Of a DNA stretch of 50,837 nt, positions 1 through 8,589 are shown in pieces. Each line of letters opens with the position of its first letter. The first letter of the stretch is position 1. This DNA comes from Bacillota bacterium (GTDB lineage: Bacteria > Bacillota > Dethiobacteria > DTU022), in contig JAKPEE010000100.1 of the NCBI GenBank assembly GCA_029552125.1, forward strand, positions 1 to 50,837, written 5' to 3'. Position numbers and translations under genes: made by a program. The notes under the pieces are model-generated. The model ran no database searches. It worked only from the letters and a program-made list of their open reading frames with translations, and was not told the DNA's origin.

Positions 1-160
1 GCTACAGAGGCAGATATATACTGCAGAGAAAGATATCTTAAAAAGAACTCTAAGTTCTGATTTAATTTTATCACCAAAGGTGACATTTTCTCAGTCCATT
101 TAAAGCCGTTTTAGAGTGACATTTTCACTGGCCCTTGACATTACGTGGAGGAAAAAATTA
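1..160. mobile_element. Probable terminal region of an IS21-like element (remnant)
   Basis: The stretch carries two close copies of GTGACATTTTC (about 81-91 and 116-126), followed by a third, shorter TTGACA-type copy near 137. Repeated short motifs at the ends are typical of IS21-family elements, and no gene is visible here. The transposase genes would lie outside the window, so this rests only on the repeats. It could instead be an old remnant. Confidence 0.35.
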
Positions 161-268
161 AAATAGAAAACCGCAAGTAATCCGCAATTACCTTTTTTTA
201 TATCCTATGGTAAAAGCAAAAAACTTGCTCATATTTATTGCCTGAAAATATGTGTCGTGATAAACTGA

Positions 269-297
269 TTGTGTTAAACTATCACATGTAGTACTAT
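269..297 (+). promoter_or_regulatory. Candidate sigma-A promoter of the acyl-CoA synthetase operon
   Basis: TTGTGT (269-274) and TACTAT (292-297) are separated by 17 bases and lie about 50 bases upstream of the first gene, in AT-rich DNA. The spacing fits a housekeeping promoter but both hexamers are imperfect. Confidence 0.35.
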
Positions 298-349
298 AAA
301 ATCCAGTATTACAGCACAACATAAAGAAGAGGTAAGAAGGAAGAAAAAA

Positions 350-2470
350 ATGATGAAGAACTTGGACTTTTTGTTCGCACCCAAACAAGTTGCAGTTATC
401 GGCGCTTCTAAATCCCCCCAAAAAATTGGCTTTGCCATCATCGACAACATTATTAAAAGCGGGTACCAGGGCAAGATTTATCCGGTCAATCCCAAGGAAA
501 CAGAAATCGCCGGATTGAAGTGTTATCCGGCGATCGGCAAGATACCGGAAAAAGTGGACCTGGCTGTGCTTTCCGTGCCCGCCCAGGCAACCCTGCAAGC
601 GGCCCAGGAATGCGGCGAAGCCGGTGTTAAAGGCCTTATCGTCATCACCGCAGGTTTTAAAGAAGTGGGCGGCGAAGGAGTCAAGCAGGAGAGAGAGCTG
701 CTAAACCTGTGCCGCCGTTACAATATGCGCATGATCGGGCCCAACTGCGTCGGCCTGATGGATACGCATACTCCGTTAAACGCTTCCTTTGCCCGGGGTT
801 TCCCTAACAAGGGCAATATCTCTTTTATTTCACAAAGCGGCGCCATGCTGCTGTCGATCCTGGACTGGAGCCATAGTAGAGGCCTGGGTTATTCACGCTT
901 TATCAGCCTGGGCAATAAAGCAGACCTGGATGAAACCGATTTCATAGAGAGTTGCGCCAATGATCCCAACACCAGGGTAATCCTCTGCTACATTGAAGAT
1001 GTCACCGACGGGGACAGGTTTGTAAAGGTCTGCGCCGAGGCTTGCAAAATTAAACCGATTATCATTCTCAAATCGGGCACCAGCGCCGCCGGCGCCCAGG
1101 CTGCCAGTTCCCACACCGGAGCCCTTGCCGGCAGCAACAGGGCCTATGATACCGCCTTTCACCAGAGCGGAGTGCTGCGCGTCAGCGATATGAACGACCT
1201 GTTTGACCTGGCTTCTGCTTTCTCCACCCAGCCGCTGCCGGCGGGGGATCGTGTCGCCATCGTCACCAATGCCGGAGGCGCAGCCATTGTGGCCACCGAC
1301 ACCGTGGAGAAGTACGGCCTGCAAATGGCCCGTTTTAATAAGGAAACCATAGACAAGCTGCGCGAAAACCTGCCCAAAGAATCTAATATCTATAACCCCG
1401 TCGATATTCTCGGCGATGCCCGGGAAGAGCGTTACCGCTTTGCCCTGGAACAGGTGCTGCAGGATGAAAACGTGGACAATGTCCTGGTGCTGCTCTGCCC
1501 CACAGCGGTAATTGAACCGGAAAAAACGGCCAAAACTATAGCCGAAATGAAAAAGGCCTACCCCAATAAGCCAGTTTTTGCAGTATACATGGGCGGCCAG
1601 GCCCTGGCCGGGGGCAGGAATATTTTGATTCAAGAGGCTGTGCCTACGTTTACCTTCCCGGAGCCGGCGGTGCGGGCGGTGCAGGGTTTGGTTCGCTACG
1701 CCAATTATAAAAAGCACCGTACTGAAGCCAGGCCGGTTGAGCTAAAAGGCGTGGATCAAAACGCGGTTAAAGCCACTTTCTACGATGCGTTAAAAGACCG
1801 CCGCCTTGCTCTTTTGGGCTATGAAGCTTCCCGGGTAATGGAAGCTTACGGCATCCCCATCAGCAAAATCGAGCTGGCTACTACCGCTGCGGAGGCACAA
1901 GCGATCAGTGAAAAACTGGGCTACCCGGTGGTATTAAAAATATCATCGCCGCGCATTGCCCATAAAACCGACGTGGGCGGCGTAGAAATTGGCTTGCACG
2001 ACAGCAAAGCCGTGGCCAAGGGCTTTGAGAGGATCATGGAGCGGGTGAAGCGCCATCTCCCGGACACGCCTATTTACGGCATTGAAGTACAGAAAATGGT
2101 TGATGAAGGGGTTGAAGTAATCATCGGCATCTCCCGCGATGTGCAATTCGGCCACCTGGTGGTATTCGGCCTGGGCGGCATCTATGTCAATCTTTTTGAA
2201 GATGTATCTTTCCGCCTGGCCTCCGCCCTTACTACCAGGGAAGCGGTCCTGGAGATGATCTCTGAAACCAAGGCCTATTCTCTCTTGAAAGGCTACCGCG
2301 GCAAGAAGCCGGCGGATATGGAGGCCCTGATCGATGCCATCCTGCGCACGGCCCGCCTCGCCATGGACTTTAAGGAAATTACCGAGATGGATATAAACCC
2401 GCTCAGGGTACACCAGCGGGGTGCCACCGCCCTGGATGTCAAGATTACCATTGAACAGGCCGGCCTGTAG
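350..2470 (+). CDS. Acyl/acetate-CoA ligase (ADP-forming), fused alpha-beta type
   Basis: This 706-residue protein converts acyl-CoA, ADP and phosphate to free acid, CoA and ATP by substrate-level phosphorylation, and probably works in the ATP-forming direction in the cytoplasm. The N-terminal CoA-binding Rossmann domain begins with VAVIGAS. A succinyl-CoA-ligase-like region follows and carries the phosphohistidine loop SSHTGALAGS (His at about 255). The C-terminal ATP-grasp domain starts near residue 480 and includes GYPVVLK and VDEGVEVIIG. Length and order match the single-chain alpha-beta form. The ATG follows a purine-rich site (AAGAAGGAAG). The next gene starts 32 bases downstream, so they are probably one operon. 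The acyl substrate cannot be read from the sequence; acetate, propionate and branched or aromatic acids are all possible. Confidence 0.9.
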   Translation: MMKNLDFLFAPKQVAVIGASKSPQKIGFAIIDNIIKSGYQGKIYPVNPKETEIAGLKCYPAIGKIPEKVDLAVLSVPAQATLQAAQECGEAGVKGLIVITAGFKEVGGEGVKQERELLNLCRRYNMRMIGPNCVGLMDTHTPLNASFARGFPNKGNISFISQSGAMLLSILDWSHSRGLGYSRFISLGNKADLDETDFIESCANDPNTRVILCYIEDVTDGDRFVKVCAEACKIKPIIILKSGTSAAGAQAASSHTGALAGSNRAYDTAFHQSGVLRVSDMNDLFDLASAFSTQPLPAGDRVAIVTNAGGAAIVATDTVEKYGLQMARFNKETIDKLRENLPKESNIYNPVDILGDAREERYRFALEQVLQDENVDNVLVLLCPTAVIEPEKTAKTIAEMKKAYPNKPVFAVYMGGQALAGGRNILIQEAVPTFTFPEPAVRAVQGLVRYANYKKHRTEARPVELKGVDQNAVKATFYDALKDRRLALLGYEASRVMEAYGIPISKIELATTAAEAQAISEKLGYPVVLKISSPRIAHKTDVGGVEIGLHDSKAVAKGFERIMERVKRHLPDTPIYGIEVQKMVDEGVEVIIGISRDVQFGHLVVFGLGGIYVNLFEDVSFRLASALTTREAVLEMISETKAYSLLKGYRGKKPADMEALIDAILRTARLAMDFKEITEMDINPLRVHQRGATALDVKITIEQAGL

Positions 2471-2502
2471 CACAGCCTGATGCAAAATGAGGTGAAATAA
2501 AG

Positions 2503-3570
2503 ATGAAAACCATTTATTTTTCCGGCAAAGCCGGGGCTGGGAAAACAGCCAGCGCCCTGGGAATAGCCCTTAAATTGCAGGAGAAGGATTATAAAGTATC
2601 TTATTTTAAACCCCTCGGCTTTCAGAGAGGAGCGGTTAAAAAAGACGACGCCGATGTTTTTCTGATGCGCGAAGTGTTGAAACTTCCTTTTTCCAGTGAA
2701 ATCATTTCACCGCTTGCGGTTAACCCCCACTACCTTACCGGGCATTTTTTCCAGGGAAAAGAGAACCTGCCCGGGAAGATTAAGGAGGCCTACACCCGCT
2801 GCAGCGAAGGCTACGACGTTCTACTGGTGGACGGAGGGGTGTTCCCCTTTGCCGGACGCAACCAGGGCCTGGACGATTTTAGCCTGGCCGAACAGTGGCA
2901 GGCCGGGGTTATTTATGTTTTAAAGCCGGAGGATGACTTTGACCTGGACCGGGGGCTGCTCTACCTGGACCTGTTGTCCTGCCGCAAAGTGCAGGTCATC
3001 GGCTGTATTTTTAACAATGTCTCCCGTGCCCAGTGGGAGAAAACCCGGACGGTCTACAAGCCGCTTCTGGAGAAAAAAGGGATCCCTGTCCTGGGCGCTA
3101 TTCCCCGCAAAACTGAAATTGCTGCTCCCACGGTAGCGGAGTTTTACGAGGTCCTGCAGGGAGAAATCCTGGCCGCGCCGGACCAGATGAACCGCCTTGT
3201 GGAAGAGGTAGTAATCGGGACCATGACTACCGAAAGCGCCCTCAGCTACCTGCGCCGGGCGCCCAACAAGGCCCTCATTACCGGCGGTGATCGCAGCGAC
3301 ATGGCCATGACCGCCCTGGAAACCAGCACCTCGGTCATTATTTTCACCGGGGGGCTCTATCCCGACGTGCACGTGCTTTCCCGCGCCGAAGAAAAAGGAG
3401 TACCGGTTATCCTGGTTCATACCGATACATATACCACTGTCGAGAATCTCCACTCCATCTACCGCAGCATCCACCCGCAGAATGCGGAGGCCATACGCAT
3501 GATCAAAGAAAATGTTGACAAATATGTCAACCTGCAGCCGGTTTTCGATTATTTGCAGGGTAAAAAATAA
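2503..3570 (+). CDS. BioD-like P-loop / DRTGG-domain protein (phosphotransacetylase N-terminus-like)
   Basis: The 355-residue protein starts with a P-loop, GKAGAGKTAS (residues 8-17), in a BioD/CobQ-type ATPase fold. Its second half (about 210-330) looks like a DRTGG domain, with the segment ITGGDRSDMAM. The same pair of domains forms the N-terminal part of long phosphotransacetylases, but the acetyltransferase domain is absent. It is co-oriented with and close behind the ADP-forming acyl-CoA synthetase, which suggests a regulatory or sensory role in acyl-CoA/acyl-phosphate metabolism. That role is inference; no reaction is established for the stand-alone form as far as I know. Confidence 0.75.
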   Translation: MKTIYFSGKAGAGKTASALGIALKLQEKDYKVSYFKPLGFQRGAVKKDDADVFLMREVLKLPFSSEIISPLAVNPHYLTGHFFQGKENLPGKIKEAYTRCSEGYDVLLVDGGVFPFAGRNQGLDDFSLAEQWQAGVIYVLKPEDDFDLDRGLLYLDLLSCRKVQVIGCIFNNVSRAQWEKTRTVYKPLLEKKGIPVLGAIPRKTEIAAPTVAEFYEVLQGEILAAPDQMNRLVEEVVIGTMTTESALSYLRRAPNKALITGGDRSDMAMTALETSTSVIIFTGGLYPDVHVLSRAEEKGVPVILVHTDTYTTVENLHSIYRSIHPQNAEAIRMIKENVDKYVNLQPVFDYLQGKK

Positions 3571-3890
3571 CAGGTAACACCCAGGGCCGTCTTAGAATCA
3601 ATCAGGGCGGCCCTTTAACCTTCCTCAACAGGCCCTTGTGACCTTAACAACCCTTTTCAAAACGCTAGTTTAAAGAAGCTTTTCCCTGAGTTGGCTGAAA
3701 AAAAGGGCTGTCCCTTTGGTGGCAGCCCTTTTGTATGTACCTTCTCCCCGGTATGAATTCCGTATGACGCTGCCCTGCCTGCCTGAAGCTAAATGGGTGC
3801 AGACACCATCACATCCCGGGATTTTTTTTTAACAGGAAAATGGCTGCCGCCGTAGAATACAATTCGACAAAAAGTTTTAGGAGATGGATC
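3571..3890. other. Intergenic region with two hairpins
   Basis: There is no gene here. A first inverted repeat, AGGGCCG with CGGCCCT, lies at about 3582-3615. A stronger terminator hairpin follows at 3701-3732. A run of nine T lies near 3824, just upstream of the next gene. Confidence 0.5.
3701..3732 (+). terminator. Rho-independent terminator after the acyl-CoA synthetase operon
   Basis: AAAAGGGCTG and CAGCCCTTTT form a perfect 10-bp stem with a 12-base loop, and the 3' arm ends in four T. Because the A-run is symmetrical it could act in both directions. Confidence 0.7.
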
Positions 3891-5612
3891 ATGCCGCCGG
3901 AAATTATCCCCAGTCCACTGCCCGCCCCCCGTTATCGTAAAAGAAAACGGCGGCGGCTCTTTTTTCCGCTCATTTTTATTTTCCTCATCCTGTTGCTTCT
4001 GGCGGCCGCTACATACTTTTTCCCCGGGCTTTTGAAGGCGCCCCCATACAAAAGCACCGCCCTGGTTATCGGCAATGAATTTATCGGTGAAGCCTTAGTC
4101 CGGGTGGAAGAGCGTGAAATATTAATCCATATCCAAACCCTCAAAGAACACCTGGATCCCCATTTCTTCTGGGATGACGCCGAAAAAACGGCGGTCATTA
4201 CTACGGCCGACCGGGTGATACATATGCAAACCGACAACCTTACCGCAGAGGTGAACCTCCGCCCGGTAGAGCTGCAGTTCCCGCTCCGTGAAATTGAAGG
4301 CGATCTCTTTCTACCCCTGCTCTTTCTCTCTGATTTTTATGGGCTCAAGGCAACCCATTTCCCGGAAACCGATACTGTGGTCATTGACCGGTACGATGAC
4401 CGCGCCACCCTGGCCGTGGTAAAAGCCGGTTCCGTGCGCCTGCGCACAGGTCCCGGCCTGCGCTACCCCTACCGGGCCAGGCTTAACCGCGGGGAAAAGC
4501 TGCGCCTGGAGATGCCTGCGGCAGGGCGATGGGCCCTGGCGCGAACCGGTACAGGGATAACCGGTTATGTGCCCTTAAACGCACTGGAGCTTAAAGGCCC
4601 ATACCCCACGCCGGAACCCCCGCCGCAAACCACACCGGCAAAACAGCCGCAGCTACCGCAGCAGCCTGTGATCATGACCTGGGAATATACCTATCCCAAT
4701 CCCGATGTCAATACCATCGGGGCCATGCCCCCCCTTAAGGTTATCTCTCCCACCTGGTTCCACCTGCGCGACGGCGAAGGAAACCTGCGCAACCTGGCGG
4801 ATCCCGCCTATGCCAAATGGGCCCGGGAGCGCGGCTATTACATCTGGGCCCTGGTGAGCAATGATTTCAATCCGGACCTTACCGCCCGGGTCCTCTCCAG
4901 CTCGGCGCTGCGGCGCAAAGTAATTGACCAGCTCCTGATTTATGCCCGCCTTTACGGCCTGGATGGCCTTAACCTGGATTTTGAAAACTTTCATTATTCG
5001 ATCGGCGATCTCTACACCCAGTTTGTCCGCGAAATGGCGCCGCTCTGCCGTGAAGCGGGCCTGGTCCTTTCAGTGGATGTGACCATGATCTCCATGGAAC
5101 CGTACTGGAGCCGGGGTTATGACCGCGGCGCCCTGGCCGAAGCCGCGGACTACGTGGTCCTGATGGCCTATGATGAACACTGGGAAGGCTGCCCGGAGCC
5201 AGGTTCTGTGGCCTCTCTACCCTGGGTGGAAAGGGGTTTGCAGAAGGTGCTTAAAGAAGTACCGCCGGAGAAACTGATCTTAGGGGTACCGTTCTATACC
5301 AGGATATTCCAGGTTGAAAATAGAGCCGGCGGCGACAAGCAGGTCAGCTCCCGCTCGTACGGTATGGAGCGGGCGGAAGAAATTATCACCGGTAAAGACT
5401 ATACCCTGGAATGGGACAGCCGGGCCCGCCAGCATGTAGCGCGCTACAGCGAAGGAGAATCAACCTATCAACTGTGGCTGGAGGACAGCGCTTCCATGCA
5501 GCAGCGTCTTGAGCTAGTTAAACGCTACAACCTGGCCGGGGTGGCCGGCTGGAGGCGCGGCCTGGAGAAAGCGGAAACCTGGGAGCTATTTGAGGAAATT
5601 CTGTTCGATTAA
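3891..5612 (+). CDS. Exported GH18-family glycoside hydrolase with SH3 domain (spore/cell-wall type)
   Basis: I start this 573-residue protein at the ATG at 3891, behind TTAGGAGATGGATC; an in-frame ATG 51 bases upstream has no good ribosome site. A basic stretch (RKRKRRR) precedes one membrane anchor (about 22-40), so it is probably a membrane-anchored or secreted protein. Next come a copper-amine-oxidase-N-like region (about 60-160), a bacterial SH3 domain with VRLRTGPG (about 180-230), a Pro/Gln-rich linker and a GH18 catalytic domain (about 260-573). The GH18 signature LDGLNLDFENFHY resembles DGxxxDxE of spore cortex and N-acetylglucosaminidase relatives such as YaaH/YdhD, although the position usually held by the catalytic Glu should be checked by alignment. 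It probably acts on peptidoglycan or cortex. Confidence 0.85.
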   Translation: MPPEIIPSPLPAPRYRKRKRRRLFFPLIFIFLILLLLAAATYFFPGLLKAPPYKSTALVIGNEFIGEALVRVEEREILIHIQTLKEHLDPHFFWDDAEKTAVITTADRVIHMQTDNLTAEVNLRPVELQFPLREIEGDLFLPLLFLSDFYGLKATHFPETDTVVIDRYDDRATLAVVKAGSVRLRTGPGLRYPYRARLNRGEKLRLEMPAAGRWALARTGTGITGYVPLNALELKGPYPTPEPPPQTTPAKQPQLPQQPVIMTWEYTYPNPDVNTIGAMPPLKVISPTWFHLRDGEGNLRNLADPAYAKWARERGYYIWALVSNDFNPDLTARVLSSSALRRKVIDQLLIYARLYGLDGLNLDFENFHYSIGDLYTQFVREMAPLCREAGLVLSVDVTMISMEPYWSRGYDRGALAEAADYVVLMAYDEHWEGCPEPGSVASLPWVERGLQKVLKEVPPEKLILGVPFYTRIFQVENRAGGDKQVSSRSYGMERAEEIITGKDYTLEWDSRARQHVARYSEGESTYQLWLEDSASMQQRLELVKRYNLAGVAGWRRGLEKAETWELFEEILFD

Positions 5613-5712
5613 GCGGCGCCAGGATCGCCTTTTCCTCGCTCCATTTTAAAAAAGTCTCTTTAATTCAGCGGTAGAGGCAGTTAGCCCCCGTTCTGCCCGG
5701 CTATTTTTCATC

Positions 5713-6735
5713 CTAGTTCTTGCCAAAACCACAAACAGGATAACGGCATTCCGGACAATCCTGGCAAAGGCCTCCCACACCCAACCGGGTAATATCTTCC
5801 CGGCTTACCCTTTGACCGGCCAGAACACGGGGCAATATGATATCCAGTATAGTGGCCTCGCAATATATAACACAGGCAGGCAGCCCCATGATCATGGTTC
5901 CTTCCAGCTCCGCCAGCACAAACATGGCCCCCGGCAACACCGGAGAGCCATAGGTGATTACCTTCGCCCCCGTGTTCTTTATGGCCCCCGGAGTATTGTC
6001 GTCCGGGTCAACCGACATGCCTCCCGCCACCAGGATGAGATTGAGCCCGTTTTCGTGCATTTTTAAAATAGCCGCCGTAATTTGTTCCGGATCGTCAGGC
6101 ATGACAATTTGCTCCCTGATCTGGTAATCGAAATAAGCCAGTTTCTTCTGCAGCGTGGGGCCGAAGGCATCATCAATGCGCTTGTAATAAACCTCGTTGC
6201 CGGTAATGACCACCCCGATATTAAATGGTTTATATTTTTCTACTTTTAAAACCCAGCCATAATCCCGGGCTGCCTTCTCCACCCTGGCCACCTCATCAGT
6301 GTGAATCGTAAGGGGTATTACCCTGGTGGCGGCAACGGTTTTTCCTTTCTCCACCGGCTGGTGATCATGCAACGTGCTCAGGCACATATGCCAAATGGAA
6401 TTAATGTGATTGACAGCCTCCTTGTTTACTCTCAACAGGCCCTTGCCAGTGGCCTTAAAGCTAATTTTACCCTCCTGGGGCTCAGTATGAACGATACCCG
6501 TTCCGGCTATGGCCCCGGCTATTCTCTCCGCTGCCTCATTTTCGTGTATATGCCCTTCCGGGGGATCCCAAACATAAATGTGTTCCTTGCCCATTTTCAG
6601 CAGCTCAGGAATATCTTCCGGCCGGATTACATGCCCTTTTTTGAAAGCTGCACCTTTAAATTGGCCCGGTACTATCCTGGTCAGATCATGACTTAAGATC
6701 ATACCTGCACTCTCTGCAACGGGTACTTTCTTCAT
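5713..6735 (-). CDS. Molybdopterin-binding (MoeA/MogA-like) protein with C-terminal Cys cluster
   Basis: The start at 6735 is preferred because GGAGGTGGCCAA precedes it; a longer frame begins at 6762. The 340-residue protein carries a MoCF-biosynthesis-like domain in its second half (about 170-310), with NIGVVITGNEVYYKR, LILVAGGMSVDPDDNTP and GLPACVIYCEATILD. These match the MPT-binding fold shared by MogA and MoeA. The C-terminus ends in CQDCPECRYPVC, a C-x2-C-x2-C-x4-C cluster that could hold metal or an Fe-S centre. The N-terminal third is not a full MoeA, so it may sense or handle molybdopterin rather than insert metal. The ModE-like gene lies just upstream and a palindromic operator candidate lies between them. 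Confidence 0.8.
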   Translation of the reverse strand: MKKVPVAESAGMILSHDLTRIVPGQFKGAAFKKGHVIRPEDIPELLKMGKEHIYVWDPPEGHIHENEAAERIAGAIAGTGIVHTEPQEGKISFKATGKGLLRVNKEAVNHINSIWHMCLSTLHDHQPVEKGKTVAATRVIPLTIHTDEVARVEKAARDYGWVLKVEKYKPFNIGVVITGNEVYYKRIDDAFGPTLQKKLAYFDYQIREQIVMPDDPEQITAAILKMHENGLNLILVAGGMSVDPDDNTPGAIKNTGAKVITYGSPVLPGAMFVLAELEGTMIMGLPACVIYCEATILDIILPRVLAGQRVSREDITRLGVGGLCQDCPECRYPVCGFGKN

Positions 6736-6780
6736 TTGGCCACCTCCGCATAATCTTTTCATCTTCTGTTTTTGTTAGTT

Positions 6781-6806
6781 GCGTTATTCTCAACTGCGAA
6801 TAACGC
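6781..6806. promoter_or_regulatory. Palindromic operator candidate (ModE-like box)
   Basis: GCGTTATTC and GAATAACGC form a perfect 9-bp inverted repeat around an 8-base spacer. It lies about 45 bases upstream of the molybdopterin-binding gene and just beyond the ModE-like gene. The architecture and the GTTAT core resemble ModE boxes (CGxTATAT-N6-8-ATATAxCG), but that identity is inference. Confidence 0.55.
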
Positions 6807-6888
6807 AGGTTAAAAAGAAAAACATTAAAAATTAAAACCTAAACTACCGCCCGGGATTAACACCGGCCCGTTCGTTCATCGCAAAAGG

Positions 6889-7215
6889 CTAACCAAAATA
6901 CTTGTGAAAAAGGTTCTGTAACGCCTGATCCGCCTCGAGGCTAAAATTTTCGTACTTCTGCATCAATGCCCGGGCCTCTGCCGTGAGGTAGGAACCACCA
7001 CCGCCACTGCCGCCTGCTTCCCGCTGCAAAAGCTTGAACCCGAGATTCTTTTCAAGGAAATTGATCAGTTTCCAGGCCTTGCTGTAAGACATATTCAATT
7101 CCCGGGCAGTCTTGCTTAAAGAACCCAGCTCGTCTACTTTCCGCAGTATTTTCAAGGGGCCTTCGCCAAAGGCCTTACCTTCGGTTTCCAACCATACTTT
7201 ATACCGCAGGCGCAC
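6889..7215 (-). CDS. ModE N-terminal-type winged-helix transcriptional regulator
   Basis: This 108-residue protein consists of a single winged-helix DNA-binding domain of the ModE/LysR type: LRYKVWLETEGKAFGEG, then GSLSKTARELNMSYSKAWKLI and GGGSYLTAEARALM. The C-terminal molybdate-binding MOP domains of full ModE are absent, so it could respond to another signal or to a partner such as the molybdopterin-binding protein downstream. I chose the GTG at 7215, preceded by CAGGGGGT and matching family N-termini. An ATG at 7233 would add six residues but has no ribosome site. It probably controls its own operon through the palindrome at 6781. Confidence 0.85.
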   Translation of the reverse strand: MRLRYKVWLETEGKAFGEGPLKILRKVDELGSLSKTARELNMSYSKAWKLINFLEKNLGFKLLQREAGGSGGGGSYLTAEARALMQKYENFSLEADQALQNLFHKYFG

Positions 7216-7350
7216 CCTTTTTACCCCCTGCATCCATACACTTTATTTTTTCTATATTTGTTCTACACAAAAACATAACGATCCTACTTTAAACCGGTTT
7301 TTCGCCTCCAGCATCATGATAATTTTGCACTCTCCCCGGCGTACCTGTTC

Positions 7351-7401
7351 CGGGTGCACAGGCAGCAAGAAGGCCTTGCCTGGATTTACTACTGCAGCCC
7401 G
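7351..7401 (+). ncRNA. Structured leader candidate upstream of the ABC transporter operon
   Basis: A nested hairpin is visible: outer arms CGGGTGCA (7351-7358) and TGCAGCCCG (7393-7401, one bulged base), inner perfect arms CAGGCA (7359-7364) and TGCCTG (7377-7382), with an internal loop of ten bases on the 3' side. It lies 150-200 bases upstream of the transporter start, in a 342-base gap between divergent genes. This could be a riboswitch-like leader. I cannot assign it to a known class; Moco/Tuco, guanidine and TPP consensus elements were not convincingly present. Confidence 0.35.
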
Positions 7402-7557
7402 CCTAAGGTTTATTGTTTTACAACCCCTCCCCGGCCATGGAGAAAGTCTTCATTCAGGGCATGTTTACTTTGCCCGGCCCGGGCGTCACAAAACCCGGCA
7501 GCCTTAATATTATAAATATGTGCCATCATTAAATACCACAAGAGGAGGGTTGAGAAA

Positions 7558-8571
7558 TTGAAGCGAGCATATTTAGTTGCCGCCGCGGCCCTGGTACTGG
7601 TTCTGCTCATGATCCTGCCCTGGGGCTGCGGGGAAAACGGTGAGCTGACCAAAGTGCGGCTTAATGAGGTAACCCACTCTGTTTTCTATGCGCCGCTGTA
7701 TGTGGCCATGGATCTGGGCTACTTCGAAGAAGAGGGGCTTGAGCTGGAAGTGACCACCGGGCAGGGAGCCGATAAGGTCATGACCGCCCTGCTGTCAGGC
7801 CAGGCTGATATCGCCTTTATGGGACCGGAGGCCACGATTTATGTTTACAATGAGGGCCAGGAGGATTACGCGGTCAGCTTTGCCCAGCTAACACAGCGCG
7901 ACGGCTCTTTCCTGGTAGCGCGGGAGCCGGACCCCGATTTCACCTGGGATAAAGTCCGCGGTAAGACCATTATCGGAGGCCGGGCCGGTGGCGTGCCCCT
8001 GATGACCCTGGAATACGTCCTCAAAAAGAACGGCATCATACCCGGCGAGGACGTCGAAGTGCTGACACATATCCAGTTCGCCCTGATGGCCGGCGCCTTT
8101 ACCGGCGGCGAGGGCGACTACGTTACCCTGTTTGAGCCTGTGGCGGCCACCCTGGAGATGGAAGGTTCGGGGTTCGTGGTGGCCTCGGTGGGTGAAGACA
8201 GCGGCCTGGTTCCCTACACGGTTTTTGCCGCCCGGAAGAGCTACATGGAGAGCAATCCGGAAATAATCCAGAGCTTCACCAATGCCATTTACCGCGCCCA
8301 AATCTGGGTGCAGGAACACAGCCCCGGCGAAATAGCGGCAGCCATAGCCCCTTCCTTCCCGGAGGTGGATCTTGAGGTTCTTACCGCTGTGGCCCAACGC
8401 TATAAAGAGATTGATGCCTGGGCCCATTCACCCGTATTTACCGCCGAATCGTTTGACCGGCTGCAGGAAATCATGGAGACTGCCGGCGAGTTGAAGCAAA
8501 GAGCACCGTATGACAAGCTGGTAACCAACTCGTTTGCCGAAGAAGCCATCCGCTTGAGAGGCGCCAATTAA
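7558..8571 (+). CDS. ABC transporter substrate-binding lipoprotein (NMT1/SsuA-like, NitT/TauT type)
   Basis: The TTG start at 7558 follows AGAGGAGGGTTGAGAAA. The 337-residue protein begins with a hydrophobic signal peptide ending in PWGC, an atypical lipobox, so a lipid-anchored extracytoplasmic location is likely. The mature part has the NMT1/THI5-like pattern: FYAPLYVAMDLGYFEEEGLELEV, then GADKVMTALLSGQADIAFMGPE. Such proteins bind sulfonates, nitrate, pyrimidine precursors or other small organic compounds. The sequence does not identify the ligand. The ATPase starts 18 bases downstream and the permease overlaps it, so this is a complete three-gene importer. Confidence 0.88.
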   Translation: MKRAYLVAAAALVLVLLMILPWGCGENGELTKVRLNEVTHSVFYAPLYVAMDLGYFEEEGLELEVTTGQGADKVMTALLSGQADIAFMGPEATIYVYNEGQEDYAVSFAQLTQRDGSFLVAREPDPDFTWDKVRGKTIIGGRAGGVPLMTLEYVLKKNGIIPGEDVEVLTHIQFALMAGAFTGGEGDYVTLFEPVAATLEMEGSGFVVASVGEDSGLVPYTVFAARKSYMESNPEIIQSFTNAIYRAQIWVQEHSPGEIAAAIAPSFPEVDLEVLTAVAQRYKEIDAWAHSPVFTAESFDRLQEIMETAGELKQRAPYDKLVTNSFAEEAIRLRGAN

Positions 8572-8589
8572 CAAATAGAAAGGAAGATC

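Noticed and set aside
893-1717. A 274-codon open frame on the minus strand
   Set aside because: It lies inside the acyl-CoA synthetase gene, and long antisense frames are expected in this GC-rich DNA.
7234-7557. TPP riboswitch before the NMT1/THI5-like transporter
   Set aside because: I could not find the CTGAGA and ACCTGAT elements.
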